From a virus, in IMG/VR virus record IMGVR_UViG_3300028388_002946, positions 1 through 33,620 of that record: a stretch of 33,620 bases of DNA; one strand, given 5' to 3'. The number at the start of each line of letters is the position of its first letter. Position 1 is the first letter of the stretch. Positions 24,301 to 29,814 of this stretch are shown in pieces. The notes beneath the pieces were generated by a model. That model saw only the letters and a program-made list of their open reading frames with translations, searched no databases and had not been told where the DNA came from. The position numbers and the translations under genes are program-made.

Positions 24301-24864
24301 TTACTTGGTGTATGGTGATTCAATTACATCTGCTTTCTCCACCTGCAGATCGAGGGCTGCCACTACTTCCTGCCACTGGATCTGTGCGTCGTAGTCGTAG
24401 ATACGCATGGTGAACTCTTGCACGGCTACCAGCATACGGCTCATATTATGATCCGGATAGGTGCGCACGCGCACCATGCTTTCCAGCAGCACCCGATCAT
24501 TTTCCGTGCCCGCCAGGGCGGCGTACTCATCGACGTAGCTCAGCATACAGCGCCAGTTGTGGAGGGCCTTGTATATGTCTTGCGCCTGGCCGAGGTGGTT
24601 GATGGTAGCGTCGAGCATCCGCTTTTCGTCGTCGTAGTGGGTTTCGTTGACCAGGTGCACCTGGAGCATGACATTGCTGGCCTGCACGCCGCTGCCGAGG
24701 CTCTGCCAGTCGAGCGGCAGAAACTCAATGAAGGCGGCCGGCGTGGTCCACATGGCCTGTTCGCCCTCCTGATCGTACTGGGCGAGGTACCAGTCTATCC
24801 AGGTAATAGCGGGGATCTCCTCGGATATCCGTTTCTTCAGCGCCTGATATACATCTTTCAGCAT
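24301..24864 (-). CDS. Tail-terminator-like protein
   Basis: Protein of 187 aa. The pattern ALKKRISEEIPAITWIDWYL, then FIEFLPLDWQSLGSGVQASN and VMLQVHLVNETHYDD, with a helical segment INHLGQAQDIYKALHNW, follows the fold layout of phage tail terminators (gpU/gp17 type): N-terminal helix, p.wid, strand with ..W..lg..vq. These cap the tube and join tail to head. It is the only virion-type gene in the leftward early/middle operon. The call is by pattern only. Confidence 0.5.
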   Translation of the reverse strand: MLKDVYQALKKRISEEIPAITWIDWYLAQYDQEGEQAMWTTPAAFIEFLPLDWQSLGSGVQASNVMLQVHLVNETHYDDEKRMLDATINHLGQAQDIYKALHNWRCMLSYVDEYAALAGTENDRVLLESMVRVRTYPDHNMSRMLVAVQEFTMRIYDYDAQIQWQEVVAALDLQVEKADVIESPYTK

Positions 24865-25058
24865 GATGGTTCGTTGTTGTGGATGATCGCCCTGATTATT
24901 GCATGGACAGGGCCAAGATTATATTTTGATGCTACACACACCGCTACTTCAAAAGCCGTATCTACCTGTATAGTATCCAGGTACTGCCTGAGTTCTTTTA
25001 CATTTAGGCCATAGTGTTCGGCTATTTGCGCGGCGACCGCGTCATTTACTTTTCTCAT
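24858..25058 (-). CDS. Small unknown protein (66 aa)
   Basis: Protein of 66 aa (MRKVNDAVAAQIAEHYGLNV, ELRQYLDTIQVDTAFEVAVC) with a helical, HTH-like N-terminal pattern. It overlaps the next gene by 7 nt and the previous gene by 17 nt. No family recognised. Confidence 0.45.
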   Translation of the reverse strand: MRKVNDAVAAQIAEHYGLNVKELRQYLDTIQVDTAFEVAVCVASKYNLGPVHAIIRAIIHNNEPSC

Positions 25059-25725
25059 CCTGGTTATAAAAAAATGCTCTCAAACTCTTACTTACCCGTT
25101 CGGCCATTGGCTCTTTTGCGCTGGCGCGGCGGCTATCCTGTTCGGCCGCCCGGCTGGCCCGCAGATCCTCGCCGTACTGGCGCAGCCAATCGTGAAGAAT
25201 GGCCGCATCCAGCCGGTCGAGTATTGGGCCGTACATGCCCCGGAGGCCGTTTCTGAAGCACAGGGCAATATCCTCCAGCCTCAGCCAGCCGTAACCGTGT
25301 ACCACATCGGCGGCCAGGTTATCCACCTGGTCGTCGGTCATGCTGCGCTTCACGTTGACCTGCTCGATCAGCCAGGCGATGAGCAGGGCTACGGCGTCGG
25401 CCGCCTCCATTTCGTCTTCCGTTCTTAATACAGAGAGCGTCTTTTGCTCCGGGATGGCGGCGAGCTGGCCCTTGAGCTTTTCGGCCTTGGCCACGATCAC
25501 CGCCTGGTGTTTCTTTGCTCCTTTGGTTTTTTCTCGCTGGGTGAAAGCGTAGGAGCGGCGCAGCGCCTCCAGTTCTTCCTCGATCTCTTCCCGCTTGCGC
25601 CGCGCTCGCTCCAGGGCAACCACACTAAGTTTGCCGACGCTTCTGGCTATTTCTATGCTGCTGCCTTCTTGCAACGCGCTGCTTAACGCTATGCGCGGCG
25701 CCTTGGTTAGTCTTCTTTCCTGCAT
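25042..25725 (-). CDS. Unknown early protein, DUF6633-like
   Basis: Protein of 227 aa. A basic N-terminus precedes a coiled-coil (about 40-95: ERARRKREEIEEELEALRRS) and a helical C-terminal domain containing GYGWLRLEDIALCFRNGLRG, MYGPILDRLDAAILHDWLRQ. The last pattern (l.leDi..cF..g..G.yG....lD...i..Wl..Y...R) recalls DUF6633 proteins of Bacteroidota elements. That name is from memory. The first 101 nt overlap the 3' end of the upstream gene in another frame, and no later ATG removes the overlap without loss of the coiled coil. Confidence 0.5.
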   Translation of the reverse strand: MQERRLTKAPRIALSSALQEGSSIEIARSVGKLSVVALERARRKREEIEEELEALRRSYAFTQREKTKGAKKHQAVIVAKAEKLKGQLAAIPEQKTLSVLRTEDEMEAADAVALLIAWLIEQVNVKRSMTDDQVDNLAADVVHGYGWLRLEDIALCFRNGLRGMYGPILDRLDAAILHDWLRQYGEDLRASRAAEQDSRRASAKEPMAERVSKSLRAFFYNQDEKSK

Positions 25726-26137
25726 GACGGAGCTGCGTTAGTATTTCCTGTAGGTTCTTGTTGATCTGGGCGAGGCTGGTCTGGGTCTGTATGAAGTCGC
25801 TGAGTTTCGTCCAGTTCTTCAGGATGTATTCCCAGGCCGCCAGGGCGCCCTCTTCGCTGTGGTCCTTTGATTGCTGGATGAGGTATTTGATAATCATCTT
25901 CATGGCCCGTCCCTGCACGCCGTCTATCTTGGCGCCGACGCCGATGAAGCCCTTACAGAACTCATCGTACACGCGGATGAAGTCTTTGTACTTCTCGTAG
26001 CCGCCGCGCTGCTCCAGCTTCTGCAGGCGCTTCAGGCTTTTCTTGATCTCGCCCAGCATATCGGCTTCTTCCCGATCCTGAAACCAGTACTGTACTTTGC
26101 CGATCCATGCGATTTGTTCTTCTATGCTTCCAGCCAT
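25625..26137 (-). CDS. Unknown early protein (170 aa)
   Basis: Helical 170-aa protein (MAGSIEEQIAWIGKVQYWFQ, KSLKRLQKLEQRGGYEKYKD, LAAWEYILKNWTKLSDFIQ) with a very basic C-terminus (VKQRVARRQQHRNSQKRRQ) encoded where it overlaps the next gene. The basic tail suggests nucleic-acid contact. The family is not recognised. Confidence 0.5.
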   Translation of the reverse strand: MAGSIEEQIAWIGKVQYWFQDREEADMLGEIKKSLKRLQKLEQRGGYEKYKDFIRVYDEFCKGFIGVGAKIDGVQGRAMKMIIKYLIQQSKDHSEEGALAAWEYILKNWTKLSDFIQTQTSLAQINKNLQEILTQLRHAGKKTNQGAAHSVKQRVARRQQHRNSQKRRQT

Positions 26138-26328
26138 GACCTACGTTTTTTCTCGATTTCCAGTTGCAGCGTGCTTTCGTCGTAGCCCAATTCTCGCAAC
26201 GTGGCGATAAACTGAGCCAGCGATTTCACCAGCTTGATATATTCTTGCGCGGGCAGGCCGGCGCCGCCATCGAGGCCGACCAGGGGCAGGTTGTTGATCC
26301 TGCTGCTCTTTACGATCAATTTGTCCAT
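26122..26328 (-). CDS. Small unknown protein (68 aa)
   Basis: Protein of 68 aa with an amphipathic helix pair in the C-terminal half (YIKLVKSLAQFIATLRELGY, TLQLEIEKKRRSWLEA). It starts after ATAACC and overlaps the next gene by 16 nt. It may partner a neighbouring early protein; function unknown. Confidence 0.5.
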   Translation of the reverse strand: MDKLIVKSSRINNLPLVGLDGGAGLPAQEYIKLVKSLAQFIATLRELGYDESTLQLEIEKKRRSWLEA

Positions 26329-26330
26329 GG

Positions 26331-26732
26331 TTATCGTTTTACTTCGTTCTTATACATTGCTTCGACCTGGGTGACGACCGCATTGAGTTCCTGGATATTC
26401 AGGTAATGGAGCGTCTTGCGCTGTGGGTTGCGGCTGCCGATGTTCTGCACGAATTTGTTGATCCGGTTATAGTCCGGCGTGGCATCTTCGCGGACGTAGC
26501 CCATGAGGCAGAGCAAGTGTATAATCTTGCCGATCTGCTTACTGGTGCGCTCTTTTTTCTGTGCGCGCAGAATCCGGATCAGGTAGTCGGCCTCGGCCCA
26601 GGTCATGTCTTTACTGCTGCGGGTGCGGCCCTTGCTGGCCTGATCGACCAGGTCGGCCTTCTGATCCATGAGGCCCAGTTGGTGGAGCAGGGCGTGGAGG
26701 GCTCGGTTTTGTTCTCCCAGTATCTTTCTCAT
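26331..26732 (-). CDS. GemA-like (Mu gp16-like) regulatory protein
   Basis: Protein of 133 aa with the layout of the GemA family: an N-terminal helix HALLHQLGLMDQKADLVDQA, then RTRSSKDMTWAEADYLIRIL (family pattern s.kdLt.ae...ll..L), a central KIIHLLCLMGYV (family: kiwaLW...g..), IGSRNPQRKTLHYLNIQELN (family: ...d.lr.Lt..e...vI..Lk). Mu GemA modulates host gene expression and supercoiling in the semi-essential early region. The assignment is by pattern in an appropriate position. Confidence 0.6.
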   Translation of the reverse strand: MRKILGEQNRALHALLHQLGLMDQKADLVDQASKGRTRSSKDMTWAEADYLIRILRAQKKERTSKQIGKIIHLLCLMGYVREDATPDYNRINKFVQNIGSRNPQRKTLHYLNIQELNAVVTQVEAMYKNEVKR

Positions 26733-27058
26733 ATTGTCTGTACGTGTTTGAATTTGTTGGCAATGATGACAACCGCCTGGAACTCTTCCAGTGTAAGGCC
26801 AATGGCTTCCAGGAAATCATCTTTGTTCATGAGTTCCATCCGATGGCCCCAGAGCTGCCGGTTGTGATCAACGATCATCTTATTCCCTTCTCGGATAGAG
26901 ATATTCTTATGGCTGTGAGATCCCCAGTAGCGAATGGCGAAGGTGATCACCTTGGTTTCACTGATTCTGAATTCATACATCATGCCTTCCATCCCCCTCA
27001 GAGAGTAGTAGCAAGGATATCCGGGAAGCTGGTTAAACAGCGTTTGATCTGCCATCAA
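26729..27058 (-). CDS. Unknown early/middle protein (109 aa)
   Basis: Protein of 109 aa, beginning MMADQTLFNQLPGYPCYYSL. The middle is beta-rich (MMYEFRISETKVITFAIRYW, ISIREGNKMIVDHN) and the C-terminus helical. It is the first gene after the structured RNA cluster and the 27073 hairpin, so its expression may depend on read-through or on a local promoter (TACTATTTG at 27104-27112 is a near -7 box). Family not recognised. Confidence 0.5.
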   Translation of the reverse strand: MMADQTLFNQLPGYPCYYSLRGMEGMMYEFRISETKVITFAIRYWGSHSHKNISIREGNKMIVDHNRQLWGHRMELMNKDDFLEAIGLTLEEFQAVVIIANKFKHVQTI

Positions 27059-27072
27059 TCAAGGTTTAAAAG

Positions 27073-27094
27073 GCGGCCCCGCGGACGGGGCCGC
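27073..27094 (-). terminator. GC-rich hairpin followed by CTTTT
   Basis: On the minus strand GCGGCCCCG-TCCG-CGGGGCCGC (9 bp) is followed by CTTTT. It lies between the RNA cluster and the gene at 27058. It would end, wholly or partly, transcription coming from gam and the RNA cluster. Confidence 0.6.
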
Positions 27095-27135
27095 TTCATC
27101 ACTCTAAACAAATAGTACTCATGAAAAAAACTTCG

Positions 27136-27211
27136 CTGCATAAATCAGAATCGAACTGATACCTGGCTTACTATTAAGGCGCCACCCGTGCTACCGCTAC
27201 ACCATTATGCA
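27136..27211 (-). tRNA. tRNA-like gene, anticodon not assignable
   Basis: Minus strand. Perfect 7-bp acceptor stem TGCATAA/TTATGCA, then TG, a 4-bp D stem (GTGT/GCAC) with an AGCGGTA loop containing GG, and a perfect 5-bp T arm ATCAG-TTCGATT-CTGAT. Between D arm and T arm lie 27 nt instead of about 23. The best central stem is TGGC/GCCA around a 13-nt loop, so no normal 5-bp stem with 7-nt loop can be drawn. CCA is not encoded. Seven T follow shortly after. It is either a degenerate tRNA or a tRNA mimic. Confidence 0.6.
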
Positions 27212-27222
27212 GACCAGACTTT

Positions 27223-27295
27223 CAAAGGCTCCAGGATCGTCAATCCTGGCCACTTTAACCTAGGTTCGCTCCATCGCGTTCTAGTTGCCCCTTTG
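27223..27295 (-). ncRNA. Structured RNA segment of tRNA length between the two tRNA-like genes
   Basis: The ends CAAAGG (27295-27290) and CCTTTG (27228-27223) pair over 6 bp, 73 nt apart. Inside are AACTAG/CTAGGTT with one bulge closed by CGC/GCG, and a perfect 7-bp hairpin CCAGGAT/ATCCTGG (27231-27249). There is no canonical T loop, so I do not call a tRNA. Its 5' strand is also the 3' acceptor strand of the larger RNA to its right, so the two folds exclude each other. Confidence 0.35.
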
Positions 27296-27427
27296 CCCGG
27301 ATTTGAACCGGGAAGGAACTATCTTCGTGGCCATAGTTCCTATTGACCCCTAAAGTGTGATAGTTATCAGCCAAGCCAAAACCGAGTAGTAACACCTTTA
27401 GGTGCGGCAACCAACGCCGCCAAAGGG
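27289..27427 (-). ncRNA. 139-nt tRNA-like RNA with enlarged central arm
   Basis: Minus strand. The acceptor is CCCTTTG (27427-27421) paired perfectly with CAAAGGG (27295-27289). Next come a 5-bp D-arm-like hairpin GCGGC-GTTGGTT-GCCGC directly abutting it, a long arm CCTAAAG/CTTTAGG (27402-27396 with 27355-27349) extended by GTGTTA/TATCAC, an 8-bp hairpin GGAACTAT/ATAGTTCC (27340-27315) in the variable-arm position, and a perfect T arm CCCGG-TTCAAAT-CCGGG (27312-27296) directly against the acceptor. This is a cloverleaf with almost no unpaired joints but about 65 nt too long. It is not tmRNA-sized. Function unknown. Confidence 0.5.
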
Positions 27428-27433
27428 ATGAAG

Positions 27434-27451
27434 GCCGGGCCGAAGCCCGGC
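27434..27451 (-). terminator. TTCG-capped hairpin between gam and the RNA cluster
   Basis: On the minus strand GCCGGGC-TTCG-GCCCGGC is followed by CTTCATCC and ends 7 nt before the acceptor strand of the 139-nt RNA. It may terminate part of the gam transcript or mark the processed 5' side of the RNA. It shares its core with 23450-23467. Confidence 0.5.
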
Positions 27452-27493
27452 AAGTAGTCCCAAAAAACACTATGAAAACAAGTATGCTTACGC

Positions 27494-28075
27494 TTACAAC
27501 TTGATGTAAACCTGTTCTTCCTGCACAATCTGCAGGCCGCTTTCTTCGAGTAGCTGCAGCTCCCCTTCGGTGGCATCCTTGAAGACCTTTACGATCATGG
27601 TTTTATCGAGGTCTTCGCGCTGGCGCACATAGGCGGGGTTGCGTTTCTTCCAGTACTTCAGGGCGTCTTCCCAGTCGTGGCCGTCTACCAGCTCCAGCTT
27701 GGCGCGGTTGAGCTTGACGCCGACCTTCCCAGGGCCGAAAGCGATACTCTTCTTCTTGCCGTCGAAAAGCTTTTCGCGATTCTGCTCCGTGAAGGTCATC
27801 ACGATCTGGGCGTAGTCTTCGCTCTGGGTGGCGAGTTCCTCCAGCTTGCCGCTGTACTTCTTCTCCACTTTGAGCATGTCGAGTTTCTTCTGGCTTTCCA
27901 CCTTGTCGATCTGGGCCTGCAGCTCGGCGTATTTGTCCATGGCCGCCAGGGCTTCGTCGTAGGTGGGTTCTGTAATCACTTCGCTCATTCTTGGTTCGTT
28001 TTTATATGGATCAATGAAAAAATCTTTCCAGTGTAGTAGCAAGACCAGGGCGAGAATGCCGAGGATGATCATCAT
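27494..28075 (-). CDS. gam: Gam-like host-nuclease inhibitor with optional membrane anchor
   Basis: The Gam domain spans residues 40-193: a long coiled-coil (AAMDKYAELQAQIDKVESQK, KVEKKYSGKLEELATQ), then NREKLFDGKKKSIAFGPGKV and HDWEDALKYWKKRNPAYVRQ, the Mu Gam/Ku-like pattern that caps DNA ends. A start at 27988 (MSEVITEPTYDEALA) gives the usual 164 aa. An upstream in-frame ATG at 28075 overlaps the previous stop as ATGA and adds 29 residues with a transmembrane helix (MMIILGILALVLLLHWKDFF). Both starts are plausible and two forms may exist. Confidence 0.82.
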   Translation of the reverse strand: MMIILGILALVLLLHWKDFFIDPYKNEPRMSEVITEPTYDEALAAMDKYAELQAQIDKVESQKKLDMLKVEKKYSGKLEELATQSEDYAQIVMTFTEQNREKLFDGKKKSIAFGPGKVGVKLNRAKLELVDGHDWEDALKYWKKRNPAYVRQREDLDKTMIVKVFKDATEGELQLLEESGLQIVQEEQVYIKL

Positions 28076-28521
28076 ACCCGGATCTTCATCGGTACGAGGT
28101 TGTAAAAACTTCGGTGGCGGTTGAGTACTTCTTTGACTCGGCGCCATTGCTGTACTTTGAGGCGCTCGCCGTCGATGGCCTGATAGGTGGCCGTGAGGTC
28201 TTCCAGGTGCTCCCACTCTTCGGTGGTGAGCTGGAAGATGCCGCCGTTTTGAAGCCTGTGTCGAATGTCGCTGACGATTTTCTCCCGGCGTTCCGGGTAG
28301 AATTGGGTTACTACCTGCTGCGGGTAGAAGCGCCCGTCGATCGTCACGCCGGCGCCCCGCTGGCGCACCGGCTGTAGCGCCACCTGGCGGAGTGTCTTAC
28401 AGTCGCTTTGTCTGGCCAGGTATTGTATTTCATGGAATAGGTCTGCTTTCGCGTTCTTAACCGGGTAGTAGTGATACTGCTCCGGCGTGGGATTATTATT
28501 TGCTGTCATTTTTGCTTGCAT
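28072..28521 (-). CDS. Unknown early protein (149 aa)
   Basis: Protein of 149 aa from the ATG at 28521; 28509 is an alternative. It contains YYPVKNAKADLFHEIQYLAR, TIDGRFYPQQVVTQFYPERR and LTTEEWEHLEDLTATYQAID, a helical protein with a basic C-terminus. Its stop overlaps the long gam start. I do not recognise the family. It sits where Mu has small replication accessory genes. Confidence 0.5.
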   Translation of the reverse strand: MQAKMTANNNPTPEQYHYYPVKNAKADLFHEIQYLARQSDCKTLRQVALQPVRQRGAGVTIDGRFYPQQVVTQFYPERREKIVSDIRHRLQNGGIFQLTTEEWEHLEDLTATYQAIDGERLKVQQWRRVKEVLNRHRSFYNLVPMKIRV

Positions 28522-28885
28522 TGGCAACCGCTGGGGGGCGGGCGGATGCAAGGATTACACGATTAATTTTGTACTTCCTGAACATATCTTCCTGAATCTC
28601 TTCGTATTTCTCCCTGGTGATCTGCTCATTTTCGTAGAATATCTTGCAGATGCGCAGGTCGTTCATGTACCAGATGCTTTGCACCCAGTTCCAGTACTGC
28701 TTATCCCGGAGTAGCTCCTCGTAAGTCTCGTAAGGTATCGGCATACGCATGAGGTATCTTTCCCCCACCTCAAAGCGCATCCAGAAGAGATCCTGCTCGC
28801 TCATTTCCGGCTTCACCAGCCCCCTGATGCGTTCGGCCGTGCGTTCGATGGTTTCTTTATCTGCGTACTGCATTCCGGTTACCAT
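28496..28885 (-). CDS. Unknown early protein (129 aa)
   Basis: Protein of 129 aa from the ATG at 28885, which overlaps the end of the ATPase gene by 7 nt. The longer upstream frame lies inside the ATPase and is discarded. It is helical (TIERTAERIRGLVKPEMSEQ, ITREKYEEIQEDMFRKYKIN), aromatic and charged. Tight coupling to the ATPase suggests a transposition or replication accessory role, unproven. Confidence 0.5.
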   Translation of the reverse strand: MVTGMQYADKETIERTAERIRGLVKPEMSEQDLFWMRFEVGERYLMRMPIPYETYEELLRDKQYWNWVQSIWYMNDLRICKIFYENEQITREKYEEIQEDMFRKYKINRVILASARPPAVANASKNDSK

Positions 28886-29814
28886 TGTCCGTTGTACCAC
28901 ATGCGGCCGCCGTTCATTTCGGCGAGCAGCTCGCGGGTGATCTCCGCGCCGCTTTCCATGGCCACATCCTTGGCGTTCTGTATCATGTTTTTCAGTGTAC
29001 CGTAGTCGCTCACGTTGCTGTAGAGGTAGTGCCATGCCGTTTTATCGGTGACGCCGTTGGCCTCGCAGATGGCGCGCACGTCGGCGCGGGTGATGCTGTT
29101 CATTTCTTCCCAGTAGGCGACGCGGCGCTTCAGCTCGCGAAAGCCCATTTTGTTGCGGCGGGCCTTGCTATCGATGCTCTCTTTGAGGTACTCCGTGCCG
29201 CTCATGAAGATACCGCAGCGCCCTTCCGTGCGGTCGTAGATAATCTGGATGATGCGCAGGAGGCTGTCGCTGAGCTTGCCCGCATCGTCGACCATGAGCA
29301 GGGGCGTCTGCTCGCCGTTGAGCTTGCGGCAGATGGCGTCGAGCATATCGCCGGTGGTTACGCCCGCATCGTCGGGCCGCACGCCGGTAGCGCGCAGGAT
29401 GGCCGTGAGGAAGCGCTTTTTGTTCATTTCGCTGTCGGCCAGCACGTAGTAGGCGCGTGGCGTTTTGCGGGCGTAGAGCTTCATGGCGTGGGTCTTGCCG
29501 CTGCCGGTGAAGCCCACCAGGGCGAGCAGGCGGCTGTACTCCTGGGCCTGGCTCATGAGGCTCAGAGCAATGTTGAGGTTCGTCGTCCGGCTCTGCTGCC
29601 AGTTGCCGATGCCGGCCAGCGCCGCCACCTGGTGGAGCTGGCGGCTGGAGATCTTCTCCCAGTTGCCGTCTCGGAAGTTGATAATGTGGGCGCCGCTAAT
29701 GCCCAGTTGTCTGGCGGCCTCGTTCTGGCTGCCGGCGGTGTCGATGCGCTGCTGCACGTACTCTTGTACGGCATCGAGCATTTGTTTAGAAGCCTTCTTC
29801 GTCTTCATATTCAT
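28879..29814 (-). CDS. MuB-like AAA+ ATPase (target selection / transposition activator)
   Basis: Protein of 311 aa from the ATG at 29814, which follows GTAACC; 29838, 29808 and 29781 are alternatives. Numbered from 29838, residues 36-60 are a helix-turn-helix (SQNEAARQLGISGAHIINFR), Walker A is GFTGSGKT (109-116), and Walker B is LLMVDDAG (180-187). An arginine-rich segment SKARRNKMGFRELKRR follows, and the C-terminal part is helical. This is the MuB layout. MuB forms filaments on DNA, recruits the transposase to targets and prevents self-integration. The gene overlaps the transposase 3' end slightly, as expected for an A-B pair. Confidence 0.88.
   Translation of the reverse strand: MNMKTKKASKQMLDAVQEYVQQRIDTAGSQNEAARQLGISGAHIINFRDGNWEKISSRQLHQVAALAGIGNWQQSRTTNLNIALSLMSQAQEYSRLLALVGFTGSGKTHAMKLYARKTPRAYYVLADSEMNKKRFLTAILRATGVRPDDAGVTTGDMLDAICRKLNGEQTPLLMVDDAGKLSDSLLRIIQIIYDRTEGRCGIFMSGTEYLKESIDSKARRNKMGFRELKRRVAYWEEMNSITRADVRAICEANGVTDKTAWHYLYSNVSDYGTLKNMIQNAKDVAMESGAEITRELLAEMNGGRMWYNGQW

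Noticed and set aside
27223-27295. Third complete tRNA
   Set aside because: The T loop reads TTGACGA and the T-arm position is shifted, so only a structured segment can be claimed.
27255-27576. Minus-strand frames over the RNA cluster
   Set aside because: They read through paired arms of the tRNA-like structures, have Cys/Arg-rich compositions typical of non-coding frames, and start without context.
28886-29035. Longer N-terminus of the 129-aa early protein
   Set aside because: It lies within the ATPase coding region in another frame and has basic, low-complexity sequence; the ATG at 28885 overlaps the ATPase stop.
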